NCBI RefSeq assembly: GCF_025137375.1
Contig: NZ_CP073720.1
Location: forward strand, 8,022,501 to 8,086,500
DNA: 64,000 nt
Origin: Dactylosporangium fulvum
GTDB taxonomy: Bacteria; Actinomycetota; Actinomycetes; Mycobacteriales; Micromonosporaceae
Direction: 5' to 3'
Shown here: piece by piece, positions 41,201 to 53,245 of the stretch
How the letters are laid out: the number at the start of each line of letters is the position of its first letter
Position numbering within the stretch: the first letter of the stretch is position 1
Program-made: the position numbers and the translations under genes
Notes under the pieces: generated by a model
Database searches by the model: none
Seen by the model: only the letters and a program-made list of their open reading frames with translations
What the model was told of the DNA's origin: nothing

Positions 41201-42421
41201 TCAGGGCAAACGATCAGCAACCCGATCCAAAATCCTATCGGCAAGGTCGTCTTTGGACAGTTCGGGCAGCGCGTCGCGACTGCCGTCCGCGCCGAGGATC
41301 ACCGCCTGGTTGCGCTCGGCGCCGAAGGTCTTGTCGACGCCGACCTCGTTGACCACGATCAGATCGGCACGCTTCTTCAGCAGCTTTTCGTGACCGTTGG
41401 CGACGGCCCGCTCCAGATCGGCGGTCTCCGCGGCGAACGCGACGAGCACCTGCCCCTCGGGCTTGGCCGCGCCCAGCTCGGCGGCGATGTCGGGGTTGGT
41501 GACCAGCTCGAGGGTCGGCGCGGTGCCGTCGACCTTCTTGATCTTGCTGGTGACGAACGTCGCCGGCCGGAAGTCTGCCGGGGCCGCGGCCATGACCACC
41601 GCGTCGGCCCGCTCCGCCGCCGCGAGCGTGGCCTTCCGCAACTGCTCGGTCGTCTCCACCCGGATCACGTCGGCGCCGGCCGGGTCGGGCAGCGCCACGT
41701 TGGCTGCGACCAGCGTGACGCGGGCGCCGCGGGCCACGGCGGCGCGGGCGATCGCATAGCCCTGCTTGCCGGACGAGCGGTTGCCGATGAACCGGACCGG
41801 GTCGATCGGCTCGCGGGTGCCGCCGGCGGTGACGACGACGTGCCGTCCGGCGAGGTCCTGCGGCAGGCCGCCGCGGCGCAGCAGGCGGGTCGCGACGGCG
41901 AAGATCTCGGCGGGCTCGGGCAGCCGGCCCTTGCCGGTGTCGGCGCCGGTGAGCCGCCCGACGGCCGGCTCGAGGACCACGGCACCGCGCTCGCGCAGGG
42001 TGGCGACGTTGGCGCGGGTGGCCGGGTGCTCCCACATCTCGGTGTGCATCGCGGGTGCGAACAGGACCGGACAGCGGGCCGTGAGCAACGTGTTCGTGAG
42101 CAGGTCGTCGGCGAGGCCGTGGGCGGCCTTCGCGAGCAGGTCGGCGGTCGCCGGCGCGACTACCACCAGCTCGGCCTCCCGGCCGAGGCGGACGTGCGGC
42201 ACCTCGTGGGCGCCGGTCCAGACGTCGGTGCTGACCGGCTGGCCGGACAGGGCCGCCCAGGTCGCCTCGCCGACGAACGTGAGCGCCGCGGCGGTGGGCA
42301 CGACCCGCACCCGGTGGCCGGACTCGGTCAGCAGTCGCAGCAGCTCACACGCCTTGTAGGCGGCGATGCCGCCGGCGACGCCGAGCACGACCCGCGGCCG
42401 CGCCTCGGCGTGCTGGTCCAT
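41201..42421 (-). CDS. coaBC: Bifunctional phosphopantothenoylcysteine decarboxylase / synthase
   Basis: 406 residues. N-terminal flavoprotein CoaC: GVAGGIAAYKACELLR, active-site APAMHTEMWEHPA. C-terminal CoaB: TAGGTREPIDPVRFIGNRSSGKQG and the K-rich FVTSKIKKVDG CTP/substrate loop. Makes 4'-phosphopantetheine for coenzyme A. ATG start; 6 nt separate it from rpoZ. Confidence 0.96.
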   Translation of the reverse strand: MDQHAEARPRVVLGVAGGIAAYKACELLRLLTESGHRVRVVPTAAALTFVGEATWAALSGQPVSTDVWTGAHEVPHVRLGREAELVVVAPATADLLAKAAHGLADDLLTNTLLTARCPVLFAPAMHTEMWEHPATRANVATLRERGAVVLEPAVGRLTGADTGKGRLPEPAEIFAVATRLLRRGGLPQDLAGRHVVVTAGGTREPIDPVRFIGNRSSGKQGYAIARAAVARGARVTLVAANVALPDPAGADVIRVETTEQLRKATLAAAERADAVVMAAAPADFRPATFVTSKIKKVDGTAPTLELVTNPDIAAELGAAKPEGQVLVAFAAETADLERAVANGHEKLLKKRADLIVVNEVGVDKTFGAERNQAVILGADGSRDALPELSKDDLADRILDRVADRLP

Positions 42422-42427
42422 CGAGGC

Positions 42428-42694
42428 CTAGGCCTCGTCGATGCGCTCGGCGGTCAGCAGACCGCCGTTGATCTCGCGGAGCGCGATGGAGAGCGGCTTC
42501 TCCTGCGGCGTGGTCTCGACCAGCGGGCCGACGTATTCGAGCAGACCTTCGCCGAGCTGGCTGTAGTAGGCATTGACCTGACGGGCACGCTTCGCCGCGA
42601 AGATCACCAGCGCATACTTCGACGTCGTCTTCTCGAGCAGCTCGTCGATCGGCGGGTTGGTGATCCCCTGCGGGTCTGCCACGGTTCCGGCCAC
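42428..42694 (-). CDS. rpoZ: RNA polymerase omega subunit
   Basis: 88 residues. NPPIDELLEKTTSKYALVIFAAKRARQVNAYY is the conserved omega core that wraps the beta-prime C-terminus. GTG start with GAGG eight nt upstream; a second GTG five codons later is possible. A -10-like TAAGGT (42742-42747 on the complement) lies about 50 nt upstream. gmk, normally the next gene upstream, is absent. Confidence 0.95.
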   Translation of the reverse strand: MAGTVADPQGITNPPIDELLEKTTSKYALVIFAAKRARQVNAYYSQLGEGLLEYVGPLVETTPQEKPLSIALREINGGLLTAERIDEA

Positions 42695-43036
42695 GGAAAC
42701 AACCTCAATACTTTCGCAATTGACGGCTCACGAACCCGCCAACCTTACACCATGAGTGACGGAAGTGACGTGACGCGGGCCTCGGTGTCGCCGTCGACAC
42801 CCGTTCGTGACCACCCGCCTCCGCAGCGGCTGCGCCCCGGTCGGGGTGGTCGTGCCGCCGGTCCGCCGGCACCGCCGGGCACTCACGGATCGTGATCGGA
42901 GTGGCGCGTGTCACCACGCACAGGCGCCCCGCCGAAACGTCCGGGTGAACGACCGGGCGGGAACGCCGACGCGCCCGGGCACGAGGCCCGGGCGCGTCGA
43001 GGTCTCACACTGGTCCGGGGGGACCGCAGGGGGCAG
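42695..43036. other. Gene-free spacer where gmk is expected
   Basis: 342 bp between mihF and rpoZ, both on the minus strand. In mycobacteria and streptomycetes guanylate kinase lies here. No P-loop or kinase remnant is seen in any frame. The stretch holds the mihF terminator on the right and the rpoZ leader on the left; a 47-codon Pro/Arg-rich plus-strand frame (42752-42895) is not credible as a gene. Confidence 0.7.
42970..43000 (-). terminator. Terminator after mihF
   Basis: GACGCGCCCGGGC (42970-42982) and GCCCGGGCGCGTC (42988-43000) form a perfect 13-bp stem with a 5-nt loop, 36 nt after the mihF stop. Confidence 0.85.
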
Positions 43037-43357
43037 TCACTTGCCGCCCGCGAACTCCCCGAGCAGTGCCTTGCGCTGCTGGTCGCCCAGGCCGCGCAGG
43101 CGGCGGCTTTCGGCGATCTTCAGCTTCTCCATGATCTGCGTTGCCCGGATCTTGCCGATGCCGGGCATCGCCTGCAGCACAGCCGAGACCTTGAGCTTTC
43201 CGACGACGTCGTCGGACTCCGCACGGTCGATCACGGCAGCAAGCGTCGTCTTGCCCTGCTTGAGTTGCTCCTTCAGCTCAGCGCGAGCCTTTCGGATCTC
43301 AGCCGCCTTTTCCAAAGCGGCCGCGCGCTGTTCCGGGCTCAGTGACGGGAGCGGCAC
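43037..43357 (-). CDS. mihF: Actinobacterial integration host factor
   Basis: 106 residues, nucleoid-associated protein of the mIHF/sIHF family: N-terminal helix with RAAALEKAAEIRKARAELKEQLKQG, then the H2TH-like DNA-binding part VLQAMPGIGKIRATQIMEKLKIAESRRLRGLG. Binds DNA non-specifically and affects supercoiling and development in relatives. GTG start with GAGGAG five nt upstream. Has its own promoter and terminator here. Confidence 0.96.
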   Translation of the reverse strand: MPLPSLSPEQRAAALEKAAEIRKARAELKEQLKQGKTTLAAVIDRAESDDVVGKLKVSAVLQAMPGIGKIRATQIMEKLKIAESRRLRGLGDQQRKALLGEFAGGK

Positions 43358-43406
43358 CAGGTCTCCTCAGGTCCCTAAAAAAAGTGTTGATGGTCTAGCG
43401 CGGGGA

Positions 43407-43435
43407 AAACTAGCGGTCAGGAGCCATTTCGGCAA
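43407..43435 (-). promoter_or_regulatory. mihF promoter
   Basis: Minus strand: -35 TTGCCG (43430-43435), 17-bp spacer, -10 TAGTTT (43407-43412), about 50 nt before the mihF GTG. A T7 run follows in the leader (near 43374-43380). Confidence 0.65.
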
Positions 43436-43475
43436 CGTCAGAGGACAAGATCGACGGCCTGTGCCGATTCGATGA

Positions 43476-44318
43476 TCAGGCCGTGACCGCAATTGCGGAC
43501 GCGCAGGCGTCACGCGCCCGCTCCGCCGCGGACCGCAAAGCGGCCACATCCGGCCCGGCGCCGAGGACTTCCCGGGACCACGACGGGAGCACGTTGCGGA
43601 CGGCGTCGCCGAACACGAGCCGGAGGTCGTCGGCCCGTCCGCCCTGCGCGCCGAGGCCCGGCGCGAGGATCGGCCCATTGAGGTTGATCAGATTGTGGCC
43701 GGTCGGCCCGACGGTCGCGCCGATGACCACGCCGACGTCGCCGAGCGGTGTCACACCCGCGTTGACCTGGGAAATCTCGTCGATCACGGTCTGCGCGACG
43801 GTCCGCCCGTCGGCCGCGACGGCCCGCTGGACCGCGGCGCCCTCGGGGTTGGAGGTGAGGGCGAGCACAACCGCGCCGAGCCCGTTCTGCTGGGCTTTCT
43901 CCACGATCGGCCGCAGTGAGCCGAAGCCGAGATACGGGCTGACGGTGATGGCGTCGGCGCAGAGCGGAGAGGCCGGATCGAGGTAGGCGTCGGCGTACGC
44001 GGCGGCCGTCGAGCCGATGTCACCCCGCTTCACGTCGAGAAGCACAAGGGCTCCGGCCGAGCGTAACTGTCGGATAGTCGACTCTAGGACCGCTATGCCC
44101 TGGGAGCCGAAACGCTCATAAAAGGCGGACTGGGGCTTGATCACCGCGACCCGGTCGGCCAGGGCCTCCACCACCGTCTGACTGAACGCTTCCAGGCCCT
44201 TGACATCGTCGGAGAGGCCCCAGGAGGCCAGGAGGGTGGGGTGGGGGTCGATCCCCACGCACAACGGCCCCAGGGCGTCCATGGCGGCCCGCAGACGGGC
44301 CCCGAACGGCTCGGTCAT
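43476..44318 (-). CDS. pyrF: Orotidine 5'-phosphate decarboxylase (type 2)
   Basis: 280 residues. Final UMP-forming step. CVGIDPHPTLL, catalytic LLDVKRGDIGSTAAAYA with the Lys-Asp network, and the phosphate loop APGLGAQGG. Longer type-2 subfamily typical of actinobacteria. ATG at 44316-44318 shares one base with the pyrD stop (TGATG). Last gene of the pyr operon. Confidence 0.96.
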   Translation of the reverse strand: MTEPFGARLRAAMDALGPLCVGIDPHPTLLASWGLSDDVKGLEAFSQTVVEALADRVAVIKPQSAFYERFGSQGIAVLESTIRQLRSAGALVLLDVKRGDIGSTAAAYADAYLDPASPLCADAITVSPYLGFGSLRPIVEKAQQNGLGAVVLALTSNPEGAAVQRAVAADGRTVAQTVIDEISQVNAGVTPLGDVGVVIGATVGPTGHNLINLNGPILAPGLGAQGGRADDLRLVFGDAVRNVLPSWSREVLGAGPDVAALRSAAERARDACASAIAVTA

Positions 44319-45297
44319 CACACACTCCTCGTCGCCGCGACGGCCCGCCGCACGAGGCCCGGACCGTGATAGATGAAGCCGGTATACAGCTGGACCAGGC
44401 TGGCCCCCGCGTCGAGCATCCGCCGGGCGTCCTCGGGTCGGGTGATCCCGCCCACACCGATCACCGGCAGCCCGCTCTCCTTGGCCACGAACCGCACGAC
44501 CTCCAGCGCGCGCGGCGCGAGCGGCCGCCCGCTCAGCCCGCCCGGCCCGTCGAACGGCACCGGGCGCTCGATCGTCGTGTTGGTGGCGATGAGCCCGGCG
44601 ACGCCGAGCCCAAGGCACACGTCGAGCAGCTCGCCCAGGGCCGCGTCGGTGAGGTCGGGGGCGACCTTCACCAGGATCGGCCGGCCGGCGCGGTTCTCCG
44701 ACCGCAGCGCGCCGAGCAGCGCCGACAGCTGCGCCTTGTCCTGCAACTGGCGCAGCCCGGGCGTGTTCGGCGAGCTCACGTTGACGGCGAAATACGCGCC
44801 CAGGTCGGACAGCAGCCGGAACGACGTGACGTAGTCCTCGACGGCGCCCGTCAGCGGGGTCACCTTCGACTTGCCGAGGCTGATCCCCAGCGGGACCGGC
44901 AGCGGGCCCAGCGCCCGCAGCCGCGCGGCCAGGGCCTCCGCGCCGGCGTTGTTGAAGCCCATCCGGTTGACGATCGCCTCGTGCTCCGGCAGGCGGAACA
45001 GCCGCGGCCGCTCGTTGCCCGGCTGCGCGTGCCGTGTGACGGTGCCCACCTCGACGAAGCCGAAGCCGAGCCGGGGCCAGGCGCGCAGCGCGCGGCCGTC
45101 CTTGTCCATCCCGGCGGCGAGCCCGACCGGGTTGGGAAAGTCGATGCCGAACACGGTCCGGCGGGCGCCGGGCGGGCTGTGCGGCCGCCGCACGCCCGGC
45201 ACCTTCGCCAGCACACCCAGCGTCCGCTCGTGCACCGACTCGGCGTCGCCGCCGGCCCAGCGGAACAGGACCGGACGGACGACACTCTCGTATACGC

Positions 45298-45301
<4 letters not shown>
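44318..45301 (-). CDS. pyrD: Dihydroorotate dehydrogenase, class 2 (quinone)
   Basis: 327 residues. N-terminal amphipathic helix for membrane binding, then the FMN barrel: NPVGLAAGMDKDG, GFVEVGTVT, catalytic Ser in AVNVSSPNTPGLR, and GVGGITRPEDA. Passes electrons to quinone. ATG overlaps the carB stop (ATGA). Confidence 0.96.
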
Positions 45302-48598
<3,297 letters not shown>

Positions 48599-48606
<8 letters not shown>

Positions 48607-49711
48607 TGGTGTTCATCAACTCCGCGAATCGGTCGAACAGGTAATCCGCATCGTGCGGCCCCGCTGCCGCCTCCGGGTGGTACTGCACGGTGAACGCCGG
48701 GACCTCCAGGCAGCGCAGTCCCTCCACGACGTTGTCGTTGAGGCAGATGTGGCTCACCTCGACGGCGCCGAACTCCGTCTCGACCTGCCCGTCGAGGGGC
48801 GCGTCGACGGCGAAGCCGTGGTTGTGGCTGGTGACCTCGACCTTGCCGGTCTTACGGTCCAGCACCGGCTGGTTGATGCCGCGGTGGCCGTAGCCGAGCT
48901 TGTACGTGCCGAAGCCCAGCGCCCGGCCCAGGATCTGGCTGCCGAAGCAGATGCCGAAGAGCGGGATCCGTTCCGTCATCACGTCCTTGGCGAGCTTGAC
49001 CGGGCCGTCGGCGGTCGCCGGGTCGCCCGGGCCGGGCGAGAAGAAGACCGCGTCGGCCCCGAGCTCCTTGATCTCCGCGAGCGTCGTCGAGGCCGGCAGC
49101 ACGTGCGTGGTCACGCCGCGGGCGGCGAGCCGGCGCGGGACGTTGCGCTTGATGCCCAGGTCGATCGCGGCGACCGTGAACCGGTGCTCACCCTGTGCCT
49201 CCACGGTGTACCGCTGCGGCGTGGTCACCTCGGCGGACAGGTCGGCGCCGAGCATCGCCGGCTGCTGACGGACCCGCTCGAGGAGCCCGTCGCGGTCGTC
49301 GTCGACGCTGGACACCCCGACCCGCATGGCGCCGCGCTCGCGCAGGTGCCGGGTCAGGGCGCGGGTGTCGATGCCGCTGATGCCGACGACACCCTCGACG
49401 GCGAGCCGGTCCGCCAGGCTGCCCGCGGCACGCCAGTTGGAGTAGGAGCGCGACGGGTCACGCACGACGTAACCGGCGACCCAGATCCGGTCGGACTCGT
49501 CGTCCTCGCCGTTGACGCCGGTGTTGCCGATCTGCGGCGCGGTCTGCACCACGACCTGTCGGTGATACGACGGGTCGGTCAGCGTCTCCTGGTAGCCGGT
49601 CATGCCGGTGTTGAAGACCGCCTCGCCGAACGTCTCACCGATGCTGCCGAAGGCCTCACCCCGGAAGGTGCGACCGTCCTCGAGGACGAGCAGTGCCTCT
49701 CTCCGCTTCAC
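48599..49711 (-). CDS. carA: Carbamoyl-phosphate synthase small chain
   Basis: 370 residues. N-terminal FRGEAFGSIGETFGEAVFNTGMTGYQE, C-terminal glutamine amidotransferase with catalytic Cys in GICFGSQILGRALG (usual His or Asn after FG is Ser) and the His-Glu in VQYHPEAAAGP. Delivers ammonia to CarB. GTG at 49709-49711 overlaps the pyrC stop (GTGA). Confidence 0.96.
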
Positions 49712-50934
49712 CGCGTGGCCTTTCCGTTCAGTACCGTCGGCTCGCCGCGCAGGTAGGTCGCCACGATGCGGCCGCGCAGTTCCATTCCGGCATAGGGGGT
49801 GTTGCGTGACCGGCTGGCGAGGGCCGTCGGGTCGACGGTCCACGTCACGCCGGGGTCGAACAGCGCGATGTTGGCCGGCTGCCCCACCTCGACCGGGTTG
49901 CCGTGGCCGGCCAGCCCGGCGATGCGGGCCGGCGCCGCCGACATCCACTCGGCGACGCGGTCCCACTGCGGTCCCATGGTCTGGACCACGATCGCGAGCG
50001 CCGTCTCAAGGCCGAGCATGCCGGGGCGTGCGTACCCCCACTCGCACTCCTTGTCCTCGACGCTGTGCGGCGCGTGATCGGTGGCGACGCAGTCGATCGT
50101 CCCGTCCTCCAGGCCCGCGCGCAGCGCCTCGACGTCGGCCTGGGTGCGCAGCGGCGGGTTGACCTTGAAGACGGGGTCGTACTGCGTGGCGCGGTCCTCG
50201 GTGAGCAGCAGGTGGTGCGGCGTCACCTCGGCGGTGACCCGCCAGCCCTTGGACTTGGCCCAGCGGATCAGCTCGACGCTGCCCGCGGTGGAGACGTGGC
50301 AGATGTGCAGCCGCGCCCCGACGTGGCCGGCCATGAGCGCGTCACGGGCGATGATCGCCTCCTCGGCGACCGCCGGCCAGCCGACGAGTCCGAGCCGTGC
50401 CGCGACCTCACCCTCGTTCATCTGCGCGCCAGTGGTGAGCCGCGGCTCCTCGGCGTGCTGGGCGATGACGCCGTCGAACGCCTTCACGTATTCCAGGGCG
50501 CGGCGCATGAGCCGCGGGTCGCTGACGCAGTGCCCGTCGTCGGAGAACACCCGGACGCGGGCGGCCGAGTCGGCCATGGCGCCGAGCTCGGCGAGCTGCT
50601 CGCCGGCGAGCCCGACGGTGACCGCGCCGATCGGCTGGACGTCGACCAGGCCGGCCTCACGGCCGAGGCGCCAGACCTGCTCGACGACGCCGGCGGTGTC
50701 GGCGACCGGGGACGTGTTCGCCATCGCGCAGACGGCCGTGTATCCGCCGAGGGCGGCGGCCCGGGAGCCGGACTGGACCGTCTCGGCGTCCTCGCGGCCG
50801 GGCTCGCGGAGGTGGGTGTGCAGGTCCACCAGGCCGGGCAGCGCGACCAGCTCACCCTTCTTCTCCGGGTCGATCCGGACGATCACCCCGTCCTCGACGT
50901 GGATCTCGCCGAGGTGCGTGTTGGTGATGATCAC
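49708..50934 (-). CDS. pyrC: Dihydroorotase
   Basis: 408 residues, type I dihydroorotase. Metal ligands DLHTHLREPG, HICHVSTAGS and the catalytic Asp in CVATDHAPHS. The N-terminal barrel-capping strand is about 15-20 residues shorter than usual: only some 34 residues precede LPGLVDLHTHLR. GTG at 50932-50934 overlaps the pyrB stop (GTGA); a longer start would lie inside pyrB. Confidence 0.95.
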   Translation of the reverse strand: MIITNTHLGEIHVEDGVIVRIDPEKKGELVALPGLVDLHTHLREPGREDAETVQSGSRAAALGGYTAVCAMANTSPVADTAGVVEQVWRLGREAGLVDVQPIGAVTVGLAGEQLAELGAMADSAARVRVFSDDGHCVSDPRLMRRALEYVKAFDGVIAQHAEEPRLTTGAQMNEGEVAARLGLVGWPAVAEEAIIARDALMAGHVGARLHICHVSTAGSVELIRWAKSKGWRVTAEVTPHHLLLTEDRATQYDPVFKVNPPLRTQADVEALRAGLEDGTIDCVATDHAPHSVEDKECEWGYARPGMLGLETALAIVVQTMGPQWDRVAEWMSAAPARIAGLAGHGNPVEVGQPANIALFDPGVTWTVDPTALASRSRNTPYAGMELRGRIVATYLRGEPTVLNGKATR

Positions 50935-51845
50935 GACTTGCCTCCCAGCAGCAGGTAGAGGACGGCCATCCGCACGGACACGCCGTTGGCGACCTGTTCG
51001 ACGATCGTGGAGCGGGCGGAGTCGGCGACCTCGGGCGCGATCTCCATGCCGCGGTTCATCGGTCCTGGGTGCATGATGATCGCGTGCTCCGGCAGGCGGC
51101 GCATCCGCGGCAGGTCGAAGCCGTACCGCCGGGCGTATTCGCGCTCCGACGGGAAGTACGCCTGGTTCATCCGCTCCCGCTGGACCCGCAGCATCATGAC
51201 GACGTCGGAGTCCGGAACCACGGCGTCGAGGTCGTAGCTCGTCTGCGCCGGCCACGCCCCCACGCCGACCGGCAGCAGGGTCGGCGGTGCGACGAGCGTC
51301 ACCTTCGCGCCCAGGGTGTGCAGCAGCTGGACGTTGGAGCGGGCGACCCGCGAGTGCAGCACGTCGCCGACGATGGCGACGTTGAGGCCGGCGAGGCGCT
51401 TGAGGCGGCTGCGCATGGTGTAGGCGTCGAGCAGCGCCTGGGTCGGGTGCTCGTGGGTGCCGTCGCCGGCGTTGACCACGCTGCCCGCCACCCAGTTCGC
51501 CAGCCGGTGCGGCGCGCCGCTGGCCGGGTGGCGGATGACCACCGCGTCGGCGCCCATGGCCTGCAGGGTCAGCGCGGTGTCCTTGAGGCTCTCGCCCTTG
51601 GACACGCTGGAGCCCTTGGCGGAGAAGTTGATGACGTCGGCGGAGAGGCGCTTCGCGGCCGCCTCGAACGAGATGCGGGTCCGGGTGGAGTCCTCGTAGA
51701 ACAGGTTGACCACCGTGCGGCCGCGCAGGGTCGGCAGCTTCTTGACCTCACGCGCGGCGAGGCTGGCCATCTCCTCCGCGGTGTCCAGGACCTGGGTGGC
51801 GGTCGCCGCGTCCAGGTCGGCGGCGCTGAGCAGGTGCTTGATCAT
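50931..51845 (-). CDS. pyrB: Aspartate carbamoyltransferase catalytic chain
   Basis: 304 residues. Carbamoyl phosphate loop FYEDSTRTRISFE, GTHEHPTQALLD, aspartate-binding LRVQRERM and MHPGPMNRG. No pyrI nearby; actinobacterial ATCase works with PyrC. ATG overlaps the pyrR stop (ATGA). Confidence 0.97.
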   Translation of the reverse strand: MIKHLLSAADLDAATATQVLDTAEEMASLAAREVKKLPTLRGRTVVNLFYEDSTRTRISFEAAAKRLSADVINFSAKGSSVSKGESLKDTALTLQAMGADAVVIRHPASGAPHRLANWVAGSVVNAGDGTHEHPTQALLDAYTMRSRLKRLAGLNVAIVGDVLHSRVARSNVQLLHTLGAKVTLVAPPTLLPVGVGAWPAQTSYDLDAVVPDSDVVMMLRVQRERMNQAYFPSEREYARRYGFDLPRMRRLPEHAIIMHPGPMNRGMEIAPEVADSARSTIVEQVANGVSVRMAVLYLLLGGKS

Positions 51846-52411
51846 GCCTTCCGCTCCTTCGGCTGGATGAGCACGGCGTCGGTACCGTCGTGCTCCGCGG
51901 TCAGCACCCGGACGTTCTCCTCGATCGAGGTCGGGATGTTCTTGCCGACGTAGTCGGCCCGGATCGGCAGCTCGCGGTGGCCGCGGTCGACGAGCACCGC
52001 CAGCTGGACGGCACGTGGGCGGCCCAGGTCCTTGAGCGCGTCGAGCGCGGCGCGGACCGTGCGGCCGGAGAAGAGCACGTCGTCGACGAGGATCACCCGG
52101 CGGCCGTCGAGCCCTCCGGGCGGGATTTCGGTGTGACCAACCGCACGGGTGGCCTGAAGGCGAAGATCGTCCCGATAGAGCGTGATGTCCAACACACCGA
52201 CCGGGATCTCAGTGCCTTCAAAAGTGGCGATCCGGGTGGCCAGCCGCCTGGCGAGCGGAACACCCCGGGTAGGTATGCCCAGCAGGACCGTTTCGGCCGC
52301 TCCGGACGTCTTTTCCAGAATCTGATGGGCAATCCGGTCAACCACCCGGGCGACATCTGCCGCAGTCAGGATGGTTTTTCCCAGCTCAGCGCCGGTCGTC
52401 GCGGACGACAA
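51842..52411 (-). CDS. pyrR: PyrR bifunctional regulator / uracil phosphoribosyltransferase
   Basis: 189 residues. PRPP-binding VILVDDVLFSGRTVRAALDAL and LGIPTRGVPLARRLA. RNA-binding regulator of the pyr operon that responds to UMP. TTG start at 52409-52411, chosen because AAGGAGG (52418-52424) lies 6 nt upstream; the frame further upstream is leader. Confidence 0.95.
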   Translation of the reverse strand: MSSATTGAELGKTILTAADVARVVDRIAHQILEKTSGAAETVLLGIPTRGVPLARRLATRIATFEGTEIPVGVLDITLYRDDLRLQATRAVGHTEIPPGGLDGRRVILVDDVLFSGRTVRAALDALKDLGRPRAVQLAVLVDRGHRELPIRADYVGKNIPTSIEENVRVLTAEHDGTDAVLIQPKERKA

Positions 52412-52417
52412 ACCAGA

Positions 52418-52443
52418 CCTCCTTCCCCGCCTCACCGGACGGG
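52418..52443 (-). promoter_or_regulatory. PyrR-binding loop next to the pyrR ribosome-binding site
   Basis: Minus strand: CCCGTCCGGTGAGGCGGG (52426-52443) folds into a stem of at least 4 bp with loop TCCGGTGAGG, matching the PyrR consensus UCCNGNGAGGY. AAGGAGG follows immediately. In mycobacteria PyrR blocks translation by binding such a loop at the ribosome-binding site; the same arrangement is seen here. No attenuator is present between loop and gene. Confidence 0.8.
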
Positions 52444-52469
52444 TCGTTAAAGGACGTCGAACGGCAACA

Positions 52470-52497
52470 ACCCTAACAACCGCCCTGACCAGGGCAA
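52470..52497 (-). promoter_or_regulatory. pyr operon promoter
   Basis: Minus strand: -35 TTGCCC (52492-52497), 16-bp spacer, -10 TAGGGT (52470-52475). Predicted start gives a leader of about 50 nt that includes the PyrR loop. Confidence 0.6.
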
Positions 52498-52515
52498 CGG
52501 AAGGGTCTCGACCAC

Positions 52516-52547
52516 TTGACCACGCGTCAGATGCCAGTTACGGTCAC
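52516..52547 (+). promoter_or_regulatory. bldD promoter with overlapping BldD-box-like operator
   Basis: -35 TTGACC (52516-52521), 17-bp spacer, -10 TACGGT (52539-52544). AGTTAcggTCAC (52536-52547) matches the BldD box AGTGA-n-TCAC except one base and covers the -10. BldD is known to repress its own gene in Streptomyces, so autoregulation is expected. A second AGTGAC lies at 52583-52588. Confidence 0.65.
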
Positions 52548-52601
52548 GCTCCGTAGCGATCGCTGGGGAAACCCCTCAGGCCAGTGACTGGGAGTGTCCG
52601 T

Positions 52602-53090
52602 ATGCCGTCTGAGTACGCCAAGTCTCTTGGTGCTCGCCTGCGTTCCATCCGACAGCAGCAGGGGCTGTCTCTGCAGGGTGTCGAGGAGAAGTCGGCCGGG
52701 CGCTGGAAGGCCGTCGTCGTCGGTTCCTACGAGCGCGGCGACCGTGCCGTCACGGTCTCGCGCCTCGCCGAGCTGGCCGAGTTCTACCGCGTCCCCGTCG
52801 CCGAACTGCTCCCCGAGGGCAGCGGCGTGCGCCATGAGCCCACCAACAAGATCGTCCTCGACCTGGAGCGCCTCTACGACGCCGGCGCCGAGGACCTGGC
52901 CTACGTGGCGCGGTACGCGCGGGCCATCCAGCAGCAGCGGGGCGACTACAACGGCCGCGTGCTCTCCATCCGCGCCGACGACCTGCGCGCCCTGGCGATC
53001 GTCTACGACGCTTCGCCGTCGGGCCTGGTCGAGCGCCTGAACGAGCACGGTGTGCTGGTCACCGACCCGCGCAGCCTGTTCCAGAGCTGA
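52602..53090 (+). CDS. bldD: BldD, c-di-GMP-responsive developmental repressor
   Basis: 162 residues. N-terminal XRE HTH (about 8-72) with SYERGDRAVTVSRLAELAEFY; C-terminal c-di-GMP-binding domain with the complete RxD-X8-RxxD signature (R113, D115, R124, D127). In Streptomyces a c-di-GMP tetramer joins two BldD to repress sporulation genes. The ATG at 52602 has GGGAG 7 nt upstream. Implies a developing actinomycete with c-di-GMP signalling. Confidence 0.97.
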   Translation: MPSEYAKSLGARLRSIRQQQGLSLQGVEEKSAGRWKAVVVGSYERGDRAVTVSRLAELAEFYRVPVAELLPEGSGVRHEPTNKIVLDLERLYDAGAEDLAYVARYARAIQQQRGDYNGRVLSIRADDLRALAIVYDASPSGLVERLNEHGVLVTDPRSLFQS

Positions 53091-53098
53091 CGCCTTCA

Positions 53099-53127
53099 AG
53101 AGGGGCCGCCGCCGGCGGCCCCTCTTT
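53099..53127. terminator. Strong terminator after bldD
   Basis: AGAGGGGCCGCCG and its inverse form a stem of 12-13 bp with almost no loop, followed by TTT. 9 nt after the bldD stop. Confidence 0.92.
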
Positions 53128-53138
53128 CGACCCCCAAG

Positions 53139-53190
53139 TTGACCTTGGAAGATCGTGGTAGCCCTGGCTACCAGGATCTTCCAAGGTCAA
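53139..53190. repeat. 52-bp palindrome downstream of bldD
   Basis: 25-nt arms (53139-53163 and 53166-53190) match at 24 of 25 positions with only 2 nt between. It follows a separate, sufficient terminator, so it is not needed for termination. Its outer part TTGACCTTGG is shared with the palindrome at 62192. Confidence 0.92.
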
Positions 53191-53245
53191 TCCCGGTTGT
53201 CCACAGGGGCAGCCGGCCGGCGATGCACGGTGGCAGGGTCGGCGG

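Noticed and set aside
42752..42895. 47-codon plus-strand frame upstream of rpoZ
   Set aside because: Pro/Arg-rich, no Shine-Dalgarno, no similarity to gmk or other families; likely chance frame.
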